Positions 28,204 to 37,668 of a stretch of DNA of 64,000 nt are shown piece after piece. Every line of letters begins with the position of its first letter. The stretch's first letter is position 1. The stretch is taken from assembly GCA_025993015.1 (NCBI GenBank), contig DAJPFV010000001.1:744001-808000 (forward strand), given 5' to 3'. The notes under the pieces are model-generated. The model made no database searches. It was not told the DNA's origin and was given only the letters and a program-made list of their open reading frames with translations. This DNA comes from Coriobacteriaceae bacterium. Its GTDB lineage: Bacteria > Actinomycetota > Coriobacteriia > Coriobacteriales > Coriobacteriaceae. The translations under genes and the position numbers were made by a program.

Positions 28204-29280
28204 CTAGAACTGGTTCAAGAACCTCATGTCACCAGTCATCAACGTGCGCAGGTCGGGCAGGTCGTAGCGCAGGGCCGCGACGCGCTCGGCGCCAATACCA
28301 AAGGCGAAGCCGGTGTACTTCTCGGGGTCGATACCGCAGTTGATCAGGACGTTGGGGTCGACCATGCCGCAGCCCAGGATCTCGATCCAGCCGCTGTGTT
28401 TGCAGAAGTTGCAGCCCTTGCCGCCGCACACATGGCAGCTCACGTCCACCTCGCAGGAAGGCTCAGTGAAGGGGAAGAAGTGCGGGCGGTAACGCGTCTT
28501 GCGGTCCTCGCCAAACATGCACTTAACAAAGTAGTCGAGCGTGCCCTTAAGATCGCCAAAGGTGATGCCCTCGTCGACGACCAGGCCCTCGATCTGGTTG
28601 AACTGCGGCAGGTGGCAGGCGTCGGCCGTGTCGGGACGATAGACGGTGCCCGGGCAGATCATGTAGATGGGCGGCTTCTGCGACTCCATGGTGTGGATCT
28701 GCACGCCCGAGGTCTGGGTGCGCAGCAGCACGTCGGACTCGCCGTGGGCGTGAGCCTCGGGGTGTGCGACGCTGCCGGGGTTGTTGTCGACCACGTAGAA
28801 GGTGTCGCGGGCCGAGCGGCTCGGGTGATCCATGGGGGCGTTGAGCGCGGTGAAGTTGTAGTAGGAGGTGTCGACCATGGGACCGGACTCGACGGTGTAG
28901 CCGATGCCGCAGAAGATGTCCTCGGCCTCCTCGATGATCTGCTTGATCAGGTGCTGGTGACCGATCTGCGGACGGATGCCCGGCAGCGTGATATCGACGG
29001 CCTCGTGCTCGAGTGTGTGCTTGAGGGCGGCGGCCTTCATCTCGGTGGTGCGCTCGTCGAGCATGCCCTCAATCAGCTGGCGCATCTCGTTGGCGCGCTT
29101 GCCCATCATGGGACGATCCTCGGGGGCGAGCTTGCCCATCATGCGCATCAGGCCAGTGATGCGGCCCTTGCGGCCGAGCAGCTCAACGCGCGCGGCCTCG
29201 AGCTTTGCGGCGTCGTCGGCGCCCGCGACGAGCTCCTTGGCCTCTTCCTCGAGTTTGACCAGATCATCAATCAGACTCAT
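28204..29280 (-). CDS. pheS: phenylalanyl-tRNA synthetase alpha subunit
   Basis: A 358-residue catalytic subunit. The N-terminal coiled coil starts MSLIDDLVKLEEEAKELV. Class II motif 2 is QFNQIEGLVVDEG, and motif 3 GFAFGIGAERVAALRY. FFPFTEPSCEVDVSCHVC carries four Cys with GCNFC (C-x2-C ... C-x2-C), a zinc-like insert seen in many bacterial PheS. The ATG at 29278-29280 follows AAGGGAAG; a longer frame runs into the T-box leader. Confidence 0.96.
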   Translation of the reverse strand: MSLIDDLVKLEEEAKELVAGADDAAKLEAARVELLGRKGRITGLMRMMGKLAPEDRPMMGKRANEMRQLIEGMLDERTTEMKAAALKHTLEHEAVDITLPGIRPQIGHQHLIKQIIEEAEDIFCGIGYTVESGPMVDTSYYNFTALNAPMDHPSRSARDTFYVVDNNPGSVAHPEAHAHGESDVLLRTQTSGVQIHTMESQKPPIYMICPGTVYRPDTADACHLPQFNQIEGLVVDEGITFGDLKGTLDYFVKCMFGEDRKTRYRPHFFPFTEPSCEVDVSCHVCGGKGCNFCKHSGWIEILGCGMVDPNVLINCGIDPEKYTGFAFGIGAERVAALRYDLPDLRTLMTGDMRFLNQF

Positions 29281-29355
29281 GTCTTCCCTTTCGTCTCTCG
29301 CGCTCCCCGCTTGCCGAGGCGGCTGCCGCCGTCTGACGTTGCGAAAACGCGGCCC

Positions 29356-29640
29356 GGTTCGGTAACAAAAAACCGCCCTCGGGCATGTGCATTGCCCAAG
29401 GACGGTTGAATTCCGCGGTACCACCTTGTTTGACCCGGCGGATGTCTGGCCCGCCGTGCCCACTCTGCGCCCCTTATCGCGAGGCTCACGGCTTCCCTAC
29501 TGGGGCTTCGCCGCCGCTGGCCGCGCGCCCGTTGAGGTCGCTGCTCGGGAGTGAACGCTTGGCCCTTGCCACCGCAGGAAGGCTTTCAGCCCATGACCTT
29601 CCCTCTCTTGCCGGCGACGCGGCGGGCAAAACCCTCTCCG
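29356..29640 (-). promoter_or_regulatory. Phe T-box leader of pheST
   Basis: On the minus strand the T-box sequence AAGGTGGTACCGCGG (29413-29427) is followed by a terminator whose stem ACCGTCC-TTGGGCA pairs with TGCCCGAGGGCGGT, ending in TTTTTTG near 29366. Stem I lies at about 29640-29530, with a TTC specifier codon at 29553-29555 (context GCG-TTC-ACTCCCGAG), matching phenylalanine. Uncharged tRNA-Phe should favour antitermination. The remaining 29641-29782 is the divergent promoter space to the M32 gene. Confidence 0.9.
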
Positions 29641-29782
29641 TCAACGCATTGGGCTATAGGATACCACATTGTGCGAGCGTATCGCCGCGTTCCGTTTTGT
29701 TCGCGCTGGGTACAAGACGGGTAGCTGTGCAAACTGGCCGTGCGCCCAAAGGCGGCGCGGCCTGCGAGATTAAGGATATGGT

Positions 29783-31357
29783 ATGGGAAAGAAACTCGAT
29801 AAGAAGGCCAAGGCCGCCGTGGCAAAAGCCGCCAAGGGCGTCAAGGCCGACAAGGCCGTCAAGAAGTTCCGCAAGCTCGAGGGCAAGCTGTGGACCCGCG
29901 AGTACCTACTCAAGATTGCCGAGTTTGACGGCGCGACCATTGCTCCCGCCAACGGTGCCGCCGCCCGTGCCGACGCCATGGGCACCCTTGCCGGCGAGCA
30001 CCACAAGCTCCTGACCAGCGAAAAGTCTGTCGAACTTGTGCGCTCGCTGGCACGCGAGACCGTCGCCGGCGGAAAGATCGACGACCCGCAGTTGCTTGAC
30101 GAGATTCGCGTGCTCGGCCGCGACCAGCGCGAGGCAAGCGTCATCCCCACCGAGGAGGCCGAGGCCTGGACCAGGCTCACCTGCGAGGCCGACGCCGTGT
30201 GGCACAAGGCCAAAGCGGCCAACGACTGGGCGAGCTTTGAGCCCTATGTGGACAAAATCGTCAGCCAGCTCAAGCATCAGGCCGAGCTCATGGACCCCAA
30301 GCGCGACCCATACGACGTGTGGCTCGACCAGTACGAGCGCGGCCTTTCCACCGAGAGCTTCGATGCGTTTTGCGACGAGGTTAAGGCCACGGTCGTGCCG
30401 CTCGTGCACGCCATCGGCGAACGCGGCCAGCAGCCCGCTGCCGACTTTTTGCACGCCCGCGTGCCCGAGGCCGCCCAGCGCGCCATGAGCTTTGACCTGA
30501 TGAAACTCGTCGGCCTGGACCTGGACGACACCACGCTTGCCTTTACCGAGCATCCGTTTAGCGAGGGCTTCTCGGTGGGCGACGCGCGCATCGCCACGCA
30601 CATCTACGAGGACGATTGCATCTCCAACGTCTACAGCATCATCCACGAGGCGGGACACGCCATGTACGAGCTGGGCGTCAATCCCGCCTATGCGCGCACC
30701 TGCCTGGAGGGCGGCACCTCCATGGGCATCCACGAGAGCCAGAGCCGCTTTTTCGAGAACACCGTGGGCCGCAGTCGTGCCTTTATGGGACCGCTGCTCG
30801 AGGTACTGCGCCGCCACGCGCCCGAGGTCTACGGCGACGTTGGCGAGGACACGCTCTACCGCGCCGTGAACATCGCGCAGCCGTCGTTGATCCGTACCGA
30901 GGCCGACGAGCTCACCTACCCCCTGCATATTATGGTGCGCTACCAGATCGAGCGCATGCTGTTTGCCGGCGAGGCCACGGCCAAGGACATCCCCGCGCTT
31001 TGGAATCGCTTTATGGACGAGTACCTGGGTATTCCCGTTCCCGACGACACGCGCGGCTGTCTGCAGGATACGCACTGGAGCGGCGGCTCGTTTGGCTACT
31101 TCCCCACGTATGCGCTGGGTAGCGCCTACGATGCCATGTTTGTGCCGGCCATGTGCCGCGACGGCGTTGACCTTAACGGCGCCTGCGCGAGCGGCGATCT
31201 GGCGCCCGTCCGAGCCTGGCTGGGCGAGCACATTTGGCAGTGGGGCCGCGCCAAGGACGCGCCGGAACTCATCAAGGGCGCATGCGGCATGGCGTTCGAT
31301 GCCCGCTACTACTGCAGCTACCTGCAGGACAAGTTCACCACGCTCTACGAGCTGTAA
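29783..31357 (+). CDS. M32-family metallocarboxypeptidase
   Basis: A 524-residue cytosolic zinc carboxypeptidase. The zinc motif is IIHEAGHAMYELG, about residues 288-300, with Ala in place of the usual Phe. Other family motifs are TEHPFSEGFSVGDARIAT, MGIHESQSRFFENTVGR (third ligand Glu), IRTEADELTYPLHIMVRY and GYFPTYALGSAYDAMF. A Lys/Ala-rich N-terminal tail of about 25 residues is extra. TAAGGAT lies 8 nt before the ATG. It removes C-terminal residues from peptides. Confidence 0.93.
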   Translation: MGKKLDKKAKAAVAKAAKGVKADKAVKKFRKLEGKLWTREYLLKIAEFDGATIAPANGAAARADAMGTLAGEHHKLLTSEKSVELVRSLARETVAGGKIDDPQLLDEIRVLGRDQREASVIPTEEAEAWTRLTCEADAVWHKAKAANDWASFEPYVDKIVSQLKHQAELMDPKRDPYDVWLDQYERGLSTESFDAFCDEVKATVVPLVHAIGERGQQPAADFLHARVPEAAQRAMSFDLMKLVGLDLDDTTLAFTEHPFSEGFSVGDARIATHIYEDDCISNVYSIIHEAGHAMYELGVNPAYARTCLEGGTSMGIHESQSRFFENTVGRSRAFMGPLLEVLRRHAPEVYGDVGEDTLYRAVNIAQPSLIRTEADELTYPLHIMVRYQIERMLFAGEATAKDIPALWNRFMDEYLGIPVPDDTRGCLQDTHWSGGSFGYFPTYALGSAYDAMFVPAMCRDGVDLNGACASGDLAPVRAWLGEHIWQWGRAKDAPELIKGACGMAFDARYYCSYLQDKFTTLYEL

Positions 31358-31379
31358 GGCATAACCGACACGTCAACGC

Positions 31380-31418
31380 AAAGGGGACGCCGCGGAACCA
31401 ATCCGCGGCGCCCCCTTT
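31380..31418. terminator. bidirectional terminator between M32 gene and glmM
   Basis: AAAGGGG-CGCCGCGGA pairs with TCCGCGGCG-CCCCTTT, a 16-bp stem flanked by A- and T-rich ends; the two genes converge here. Confidence 0.8.
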
Positions 31419-31422
31419 CCAC

Positions 31423-31452
31423 CTAGTTGTTTAAGAACGTCCCCAATGACTA
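31423..31452. repeat. dispersed 30-bp GTCCCC repeat, copy 1
   Basis: CTAGTTGTTTAAGAACGTCC followed by CCAATGACTA. It matches 52989-53018 at 26 of 30 positions. TAGT and ACTA at the ends are inverted. It lies at the 3' end of glmM. Confidence 0.7.
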
Positions 31453-31454
31453 CC

Positions 31455-32786
31455 TTACAGAGCCTCGAGCGCGTTGGCGATGCGCTTCATGGCGGCATCG
31501 GCGGATGCTTGGTCGGGCGCCTCGGCCAGCACGCGGATAACCGACTCGGTTCCGCTCTTGCGCACGAGCACGCGGCCCTCGCCTGCCAGCGCAGCCTCGG
31601 CCTCGGCGATGGCGTTCTGCACGCCCATGTTCTCGAGCGCGGCGTCCTTGTCCGCCACGTGCACGGCCACCTGCGCCTGCGGCAGCAGCTTGCACGGAGC
31701 CGTGAGCTGCGAGAGCGTCTCGCGCTCGGCACGAATCACTTCCATCACGCGCAGCGAGGTCATAATGCCGTCGCCCGTGCGCTCGATATCGCCAAAGATC
31801 GTATGGCCCGTCTGCTCGCCACCCAGGCTGTAGCCGCCCTCGCGCATCTTGGCATACACGTGACGGTCGCCCACGCCGCTGGTCACGGCGCTCAGACCGG
31901 CAAGCTCCAGCGACTTGACCAGGCCAAAGTTGCTGGCAATCGTCGGCACCACGGTACCGCCCGAGAGTCGCCCGTGCTTGTTCAGATACACGCCGCACAC
32001 GTACAGGATCTGGTCGCCGTCTACCACGCGACCGCGCTCATCCACGGCCAGGCAGCGGTCGGCATCGCCGTCGTAGGCAAAACCCACGTCCAGGCCCTGC
32101 TCCACCACATGGCGCTGCAGACGCTCCATATGCGTGGAGCCGCAGTCGACGTTGATGTTAAAACCATCGGGCGCGGCGTTGATCACGCGCACGTCAGCGC
32201 CCAGCGAGTCGAACACCGGCTTGGCCACCGAGGAAGCCGAGCCGTTGGCGCAGTCGATACCGATCTTGACGCCCTGCAGCGAAAAGTTCACGCTGGCGAT
32301 GAGCGAAGCAATGTAGCGGTTGCGGCCCTGCATGTAGTCCACCGTGGCGCCGATGTGGTTGCCCGTGGCCAGCGGCACCTCGCTCTTGCCATCGATGTAG
32401 TCCTCGATGAGCTCCAGTACGTCCTCGTCCATCTTAAAGCCGTCGCTGTTGACGAGCTTAATGCCGTTATCGCAAAACGGGTTGTGGCTCGCGCTGATCA
32501 TGATGCCGCAATCGAAGCAGCCCTCCACGGTCTGATGCGCCACGCCCGGCGTGGGGATCACGTGCAGCATATAGGCGTCCGCACCGCTCGCGACCAGACC
32601 GCTCACCAGCGCCGCCTCGAACATATAACTCGAGCGACGCGTGTCCTTGCCCACGATGACGCGTGCCTTGCGCTCGCGGTTGGCGCCGTAATACCAGCCC
32701 ACAAAACGGCCAATCTTATAAGCATGCTCTACCGTCAGCCCAACGTTGGCCTCACCGCGAAAGCCGTCGGTGCCAAAGTACTTCAT
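31455..32786 (-). CDS. glmM: phosphoglucosamine mutase
   Basis: Interconverts GlcN-6-P and GlcN-1-P for UDP-GlcNAc and cell-wall synthesis. The 443 residues have the family length. FGTDGFRG at the N-terminus, the phosphoserine loop MISASHNPFCDNGIKL, the metal loop DGDADRC, GGEQTGH and the phosphate-binding RKSGTESVIRV are all visible. The ATG at 32784-32786 follows GGAGAG. It is monocistronic and convergent with the M32 gene. Confidence 0.95.
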   Translation of the reverse strand: MKYFGTDGFRGEANVGLTVEHAYKIGRFVGWYYGANRERKARVIVGKDTRRSSYMFEAALVSGLVASGADAYMLHVIPTPGVAHQTVEGCFDCGIMISASHNPFCDNGIKLVNSDGFKMDEDVLELIEDYIDGKSEVPLATGNHIGATVDYMQGRNRYIASLIASVNFSLQGVKIGIDCANGSASSVAKPVFDSLGADVRVINAAPDGFNINVDCGSTHMERLQRHVVEQGLDVGFAYDGDADRCLAVDERGRVVDGDQILYVCGVYLNKHGRLSGGTVVPTIASNFGLVKSLELAGLSAVTSGVGDRHVYAKMREGGYSLGGEQTGHTIFGDIERTGDGIMTSLRVMEVIRAERETLSQLTAPCKLLPQAQVAVHVADKDAALENMGVQNAIAEAEAALAGEGRVLVRKSGTESVIRVLAEAPDQASADAAMKRIANALEAL

Positions 32787-32798
32787 GCGCTCTCCTTA

Positions 32799-32832
32799 CA
32801 AAATAGGGGCGGACAGATTGCCTGTCCGCCCC
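32799..32832 (-). terminator. terminator of the DUF4012 gene
   Basis: Minus strand GGGGCGGACAG pairs perfectly with CTGTCCGCCCC around a 5-nt loop, followed by TATTTTG. Confidence 0.85.
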
Positions 32833-32869
32833 AAAATGGTACTCGATTATCTGCGCTACCAGAAAAACC

Positions 32870-35182
32870 CTACGCCGACGCGCTGTCGCGAGCCGCCTGG
32901 CATGTAGGGGTCTGACGCAGCGTAAGAGGCTTGTCCCCCGCCTCGGCCGACGTGGTCAGCGTATACGTGATCGTCGTCGTCTCGCCAGCATGCAGGTCAA
33001 CGGTGCCCGAATAGAAGGGGATTCCATGCCACGTAGCGGCACCAAGACCAAACTGGGTACCCTCAACCGTAAGGTCACTGATGTTGCCACCCGTCGGGGC
33101 AAACAACGAGACATTCAGACGCTCGTCGTCACGCGCGGCATCGGGCGCGCTCGCCGCAACGTAGTCGGGCAGCTTGCCAGCCTCCTCCTGCGTCATGATG
33201 TTCGTCAGGGTAACGGTGATGTGATAGGAGCACGTGCCGTCGCCGTTCTTCACGCCCTGACCAATCTGAGTGTCGGCGTTCAGATACCAGTCGAGCTTGG
33301 AGAAGCTCAGGTTGTTAAAGTAAACGCCGGCAACGGGATCGGCACTCGGATCATCCGGATCGGGCAGCGAAGCGTCAATGCTCGTCTCTTTGATGGCATT
33401 CTGCTCATCATCGTTTCTCATCCACGCGATCAGGCGGCCCTCTTCGGCACCGCGCTCAACGGCGCTGACAAGCTTCGTAACATCGACATCGCCGATACCG
33501 CCAAGGACCTTGTCGAAGGCAGCGCTGGCGACGGATGCAAAGATGCCGTCCGACTCCTCGACCGGATAGTTCCAGTACACATCGTGCATGAGGACCTTTG
33601 CGGCGTTGGTGCCGTCGACAACCGTTCCGTCGGGCAGTGACACGTTACCGACCAGGCCCAGCAGATACTGCAGGAACACCGGGTCGATACCGATGACGCC
33701 ATCAACGTCCTGTCCATACTGGGACTTCCACAGCGCGGCGACACGCTGCGAGTTGCGGGGCCAATCAGGCGAATAGGTATTGCCCGAGTTGTACAGGTTG
33801 CTGTGGTTGCCGAACAGCGCCTCATCCTCTTCGTCGACGCTCTCGACCGCCTCATCCTCGCTGAGTCCAATGCGGGGAACAAACTCGCCAATCGACATCT
33901 GACCGTCGGTGACCGAAATCAGGCCCTGCGAACCGCCAAAGCCGCCGCAGGCACGAATCTCGACGTTGTTCATGGCGTACATAAGGTAGTTGCGCGTCTG
34001 GCCGTTGGCGCCGAGCATCTGGGGAAGGACGGGGGCGACCTTCTCCGCCGCGTCAACCGCGCCGTTGAGGGTGGCAAAGCCGTCCTTGGCCTTATCGACC
34101 AGCTCGGTCACCTGGGAAATATGAGTATCGCCAATGCCCTGGACCTTCTCGTTGGCGCTCTTGAACACCTTCGAGCTGCTGGAAAGCGAATCGGCGACCG
34201 CCTGCAGCGCGGACACGTTAATCATGCCGTCCTGGAACAGCTTGCCGGGCGTAGCCTGCGAAAGGTTATCGGCCATGGGAACCAGCGCATTGCTCGAGAC
34301 ATCGGACAGGGCGTCAATCATGGTGCGGGCCGCATTGATATCGCTGCCATACACCGGGATAAACGAAGCCGCCGTCCACAGCGGGCTCGAGGTCTCCGCC
34401 TTCATGCTGTTACAGAGCTCATCGATCTTCTTCGCGTCGTCAGGCAGCGTCGAAAAATCGCCCGACGTGACCTTGTCCTTAAGGCCACCGACGATCTCGA
34501 CAGCCTCCTTCGCTTCGCTCTTTACGGTCTTTGCCGAGTTAAGCAGCATAAAGCCGCTTGCGCCAAGCGCAACGAGAAGCACCGCGACTACAGCGGCAAT
34601 AATGGCGCCGGTGTGACGCTTTTTGCGCTCGCCCTTGCGATGGCGATGACGGACCAGACCGTCAGAGGTCGAACTCGACGAAGCATCGCTACCGTAGTTC
34701 AAGCCAAAATCGTAATAATCTTCCTTGGAACCCGAGCCCGCAAACTCGGCACCGCTATCATCCAGGCGGGCGAACGTGCCTGTCTCGGAGGCGCCGGTGT
34801 AAATCGTGCCGAGGTTACCCGTAAGCCCCGCGCCACCGGCAGAGGGAGTATTGTTGTCGGCCTTGCCGGCATTAACGTTGCCGGCGCCATTCGCGGCGTT
34901 GGCAGCACCTGCGTTGTTCGCAGGTACCGAAGGAGCCCCGCTCGGCTGCGACGCAGAGGTTGCACCGCCCGCAAAGACATTTCCTCTTGCACGGCCGGTC
35001 TTTTTTGCCTTTTGAGACTGCTCGTACAGAGCGGTAAACATCGCCGTCTCGCCCGGGGACACGCGCTTACCGGAACCGCCCTGTCCAGCGCCGCCCGGCG
35101 TGCCGGCCTTACCAGCCCCGTTCGGACGCGGCGGAACTGCAGGGCGGCCGCTATCGCTGCCCTTAAAGTGATTACCAGCCAT
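32870..35182 (-). CDS. DUF4012 membrane-anchored exported protein
   Basis: A 770-residue protein. Residues 1-185 are low-complexity (Gly/Ala/Asn/Pro) and cytosolic, ending in the basic RHRHRKGERKKRH. One membrane helix follows (GAIIAAVVAVLLVALGASGFMLL, about 190-212) and then a large extracytoplasmic domain. That domain holds LMYAMNNVEIRACGGFGGSQGLISVTDGQMSIGEF, the hallmark of DUF4012, often near polysaccharide or wall genes. Function is unknown. I choose the ATG at 35180-35182 (GAGGA upstream). Confidence 0.82.
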   Translation of the reverse strand: MAGNHFKGSDSGRPAVPPRPNGAGKAGTPGGAGQGGSGKRVSPGETAMFTALYEQSQKAKKTGRARGNVFAGGATSASQPSGAPSVPANNAGAANAANGAGNVNAGKADNNTPSAGGAGLTGNLGTIYTGASETGTFARLDDSGAEFAGSGSKEDYYDFGLNYGSDASSSSTSDGLVRHRHRKGERKKRHTGAIIAAVVAVLLVALGASGFMLLNSAKTVKSEAKEAVEIVGGLKDKVTSGDFSTLPDDAKKIDELCNSMKAETSSPLWTAASFIPVYGSDINAARTMIDALSDVSSNALVPMADNLSQATPGKLFQDGMINVSALQAVADSLSSSSKVFKSANEKVQGIGDTHISQVTELVDKAKDGFATLNGAVDAAEKVAPVLPQMLGANGQTRNYLMYAMNNVEIRACGGFGGSQGLISVTDGQMSIGEFVPRIGLSEDEAVESVDEEDEALFGNHSNLYNSGNTYSPDWPRNSQRVAALWKSQYGQDVDGVIGIDPVFLQYLLGLVGNVSLPDGTVVDGTNAAKVLMHDVYWNYPVEESDGIFASVASAAFDKVLGGIGDVDVTKLVSAVERGAEEGRLIAWMRNDDEQNAIKETSIDASLPDPDDPSADPVAGVYFNNLSFSKLDWYLNADTQIGQGVKNGDGTCSYHITVTLTNIMTQEEAGKLPDYVAASAPDAARDDERLNVSLFAPTGGNISDLTVEGTQFGLGAATWHGIPFYSGTVDLHAGETTTITYTLTTSAEAGDKPLTLRQTPTCQAARDSASA

Positions 35183-35331
35183 AAAGAAATCCTCGCAATT
35201 GAGTCGCAATGAAAAAGTCCATAACGTTACTAGTTTATGGCATTTTGAGCATCGACAGCTAAACTCCAGACACGGACATCAATTGGCGAAAATGCGGCAC
35301 AACACCTTTTCCGTCTTGGCAGCGGCGCTAG

Positions 35332-36354
35332 CTACACCGTGAGGAACATCATCACGATGATCATGACAAAGCCGATAAGGTCGGTCGGCAAAAACACCGT
35401 CCCCAGCATAACGGCGCTGGTGATGGTCGCCGAAACCGGCTCCACAGTTCCGATGAGGCTCGCGCGCACCGAGCCGATGTCCTTAACGCCCTGCATATAA
35501 AGCATGTAAGCAAAAAACGAGCCGATAACCACGAACACCGCGAGCGCCTCGATGCCGGCAGCGTCGAGCGCCGGCATATGCGCCCAGGGCTGCACGAAGA
35601 CGCACGAGACCACGCCCGCCGTGAGCATTGCCGAGCCCGTGACGATGGGGCTGCCGTATTCGGGCAGGATCTTGGCGGGAATCACCGCCATACACGCGGC
35701 GCTGACCGCACACATAAGACCTGCTGCCAGGCCAAGCGGCGAGATATTCAGGCTGGTGGGGTCGCCGCCGGTGGCGATTAAAAAGGTTCCACCCAGAGCC
35801 AGGCCAATGCCGATGACTTCGCGAGTACGCGGCATACGGCGATCGGTCACGCAGGCGTAGCCCATGATGATAACGAGCTGCAGGCACTGGAGCACCGTCG
35901 CGGTTCCGGCGTTCGTCAGGCGCACGGCCGAAAGATAGCAAAACTGGTTGAACAGCAGGCCAAAAGCGGTAAAGAGCAGCAGCTGCTTGCGATCAGCGGG
36001 CGTCGTCCAAAGCTTGACCAGGCGTGCGCGGTCGCGCGTGACAACCACAGCCATAAAGAGCAGGCCGGCGAGAATCTGACGCACGCTCATAAGCCACAGC
36101 GTATCGACATGGTAGGTATCGAACAAAAAACTCGCGCTGGTGCCCGAGAAGCCCCAAAACGAACCGCCCACCAGCGTAGCCAAGACGCCCGTGATCATCT
36201 TGCGCGTCGAAGCGCTGTTCAGGCGGTCGCGCCATGCGCGACGGGTGTTGCGGCTGAGCTCGTCGGTGCCCTCGGGCACATCAATGTTCGATATATCGGT
36301 CATCGGCACCGAAGCCCCTGCGCCTTCGACCTGCTCGACACACTCTTTGCTCAT
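35332..36354 (-). CDS. EamA/DMT-family transporter
   Basis: A 340-residue membrane protein with a cytosolic N-terminal tail of about 50 residues and ten predicted helices in two EamA repeats. Motifs are LATLVGGSFWGFSGTSA at the first repeat, TNAGTATVLQCLQLVIIM, and SLIGTVEPVSATITSAVMLGTVF at the second. Members move metabolites such as amino acids or nucleosides; the substrate cannot be read here. It is transcribed alone. The 288 bp upstream to the tRNA-Val contain only that tRNA's promoter. Confidence 0.88.
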   Translation of the reverse strand: MSKECVEQVEGAGASVPMTDISNIDVPEGTDELSRNTRRAWRDRLNSASTRKMITGVLATLVGGSFWGFSGTSASFLFDTYHVDTLWLMSVRQILAGLLFMAVVVTRDRARLVKLWTTPADRKQLLLFTAFGLLFNQFCYLSAVRLTNAGTATVLQCLQLVIIMGYACVTDRRMPRTREVIGIGLALGGTFLIATGGDPTSLNISPLGLAAGLMCAVSAACMAVIPAKILPEYGSPIVTGSAMLTAGVVSCVFVQPWAHMPALDAAGIEALAVFVVIGSFFAYMLYMQGVKDIGSVRASLIGTVEPVSATITSAVMLGTVFLPTDLIGFVMIIVMMFLTV

Positions 36355-36585
36355 TCCACTCCCCCGAAACAGCCTGGAAACAATTCGGCTTACCTTACCA
36401 CGGCGAAGTCACCAGCTGGAGGCTTGTCCGCTTATCGGTAGGACAATTCCGCAGGCGTCTTTCCATAGCTCGATACCGCAATGGCCTTGCATTATGCGAC
36501 AGCCAAATCGCGGCAGCAGGCTCTTTTGAAATGGATGCGACAAAGCCCCCGAATTCCACAATGTAAGCGATTTTTAAAAATGTTC

Positions 36586-36614
36586 TTGCCACCGAGTTCA
36601 GGCTCCGTTATATT
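36586..36614 (+). promoter_or_regulatory. tRNA-Val promoter
   Basis: TTGCCA (36586-36591), 17-bp spacer, TATATT (36609-36614), 29 nt before the tRNA. Confidence 0.75.
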
Positions 36615-36643
36615 ATCCCTTGCGCGCTTGCGCACCCTTGATC

Positions 36644-36718
36644 GGGCGTTTAGCTCAGGGGGAGAGCGCTTCCCTGACACGGAAGAGGTCAGAAGTTCAA
36701 ATCTTCTAACGCCCACCA
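36644..36718 (+). tRNA. tRNA-Val (GAC), CCA encoded
   Basis: Acceptor GGGCGTT/AACGCCC, D arm GCTC/GAGC, anticodon stem CTTCC/GGAAG with loop CTGACAC (anticodon GAC), T arm around TTCAAAT, discriminator A and an encoded CCA. Confidence 0.96.
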
Positions 36719-36727
36719 AATGTTCGC

Positions 36728-36763
36728 AGCTCAGAGGCTATGTCCTCTGGGCTGTTTTGTTTT
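36728..36763 (+). terminator. terminator after tRNA-Val
   Basis: AGCTCAGAGG pairs with CCTCTGGGCT, followed by GTTTTGTTTTA. Confidence 0.8.
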
Positions 36764-36944
36764 ATGTCGCCAAATCAGCTGGCAGCTCCAACCGCCCAAC
36801 TAGCCAAAAGCCGACCATCTACTTGCCGATCTATTCATCGGCATAACCAATCAGTCCGCACCGCAACTTCTCAGCAAAACGCCGCGATGTCTGCGCCCTG
36901 CGGTATCCTTGAGCCACTTGCACCTGCAGCACCAAGGAGCCGCC

Positions 36945-37631
36945 ATGCGCACCGAGCTCGATGTCCCCTTTTCGCACAAAGAAGAAGCCAAGGCGCTGGG
37001 CGCCAAATGGGACCGGACCAAGAAGATCTGGTATGTACCCAGCGGCGTCAACCCCGAGCCCTTTGCCGAGTGGCTGCCCGGTGTTGACCGATCCGACCCC
37101 TCAGCGCCGTATATATATCTAGTACTGGGCAAGCGCGAGTGCTGGAAGTGTCACAAAGAGACCTCGGTCGCAGCCTTCGGCATTCCCTATCGAACCGATA
37201 ACGACGAGAGCATCGCCATCGCGCACGCGCCCAACGAAGCCGGGTACATTGCCATCGACACGGCCAACGCCAACGCACTCGCCATCGTGCCCGCTCTTGG
37301 CTGCGTACCGGGCGAGATCCGCGACTACCTTCATAAGCGCTGCGGCTACAAGCCCGTAGGCGCGCGAGCCTCCAAAGCCCCGTCGCTCGGCAACACGTGC
37401 ACCAGTTGCGACGCGCTGCAAGGCAGCCGCTATCTGTTCGAGGAGCCCTCGTCCCCGTTTGCCCTCACTGCCATCAACAAGCTGCCGGCACTGGAGTTTA
37501 TACGCGTCGAAGTTGCCGGCGTCTTTGGCGTCCCGGTCACGCGTACCGACTTTGACCAGGCGCTCTTTACCTGGGCACGCGACCATCACGCCGAGTTCCA
37601 CAAGCAACTCGGTGAGGGGATTTATTTGTAG
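36945..37631 (+). CDS. DUF5710-domain protein
   Basis: A 228-residue protein. Residues 1-45 (RTELDVPFSHKEEAKALGAKWDRTKKIWYVPSG) are a DUF5710 module, found in primases and mobile-element proteins. The middle carries two Cys pairs (CWKC and CTSC) that could bind one zinc. The C-terminus is not recognised. The ATG at 36945 follows AAGGAG. It opens an island of accessory genes between tRNA-Val and the M16 protease gene. Function unknown; nucleic-acid contact is plausible. Confidence 0.7.
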   Translation: MRTELDVPFSHKEEAKALGAKWDRTKKIWYVPSGVNPEPFAEWLPGVDRSDPSAPYIYLVLGKRECWKCHKETSVAAFGIPYRTDNDESIAIAHAPNEAGYIAIDTANANALAIVPALGCVPGEIRDYLHKRCGYKPVGARASKAPSLGNTCTSCDALQGSRYLFEEPSSPFALTAINKLPALEFIRVEVAGVFGVPVTRTDFDQALFTWARDHHAEFHKQLGEGIYL

Positions 37632-37668
37632 AGGCAAAAGACACTCACAGCCAACTCCTCCGCATCAC

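Noticed and set aside
36644..36718. tRNA-Val as an att site for an integrated element
   Set aside because: No integrase gene and no duplicated tRNA 3' end found up to 42055.
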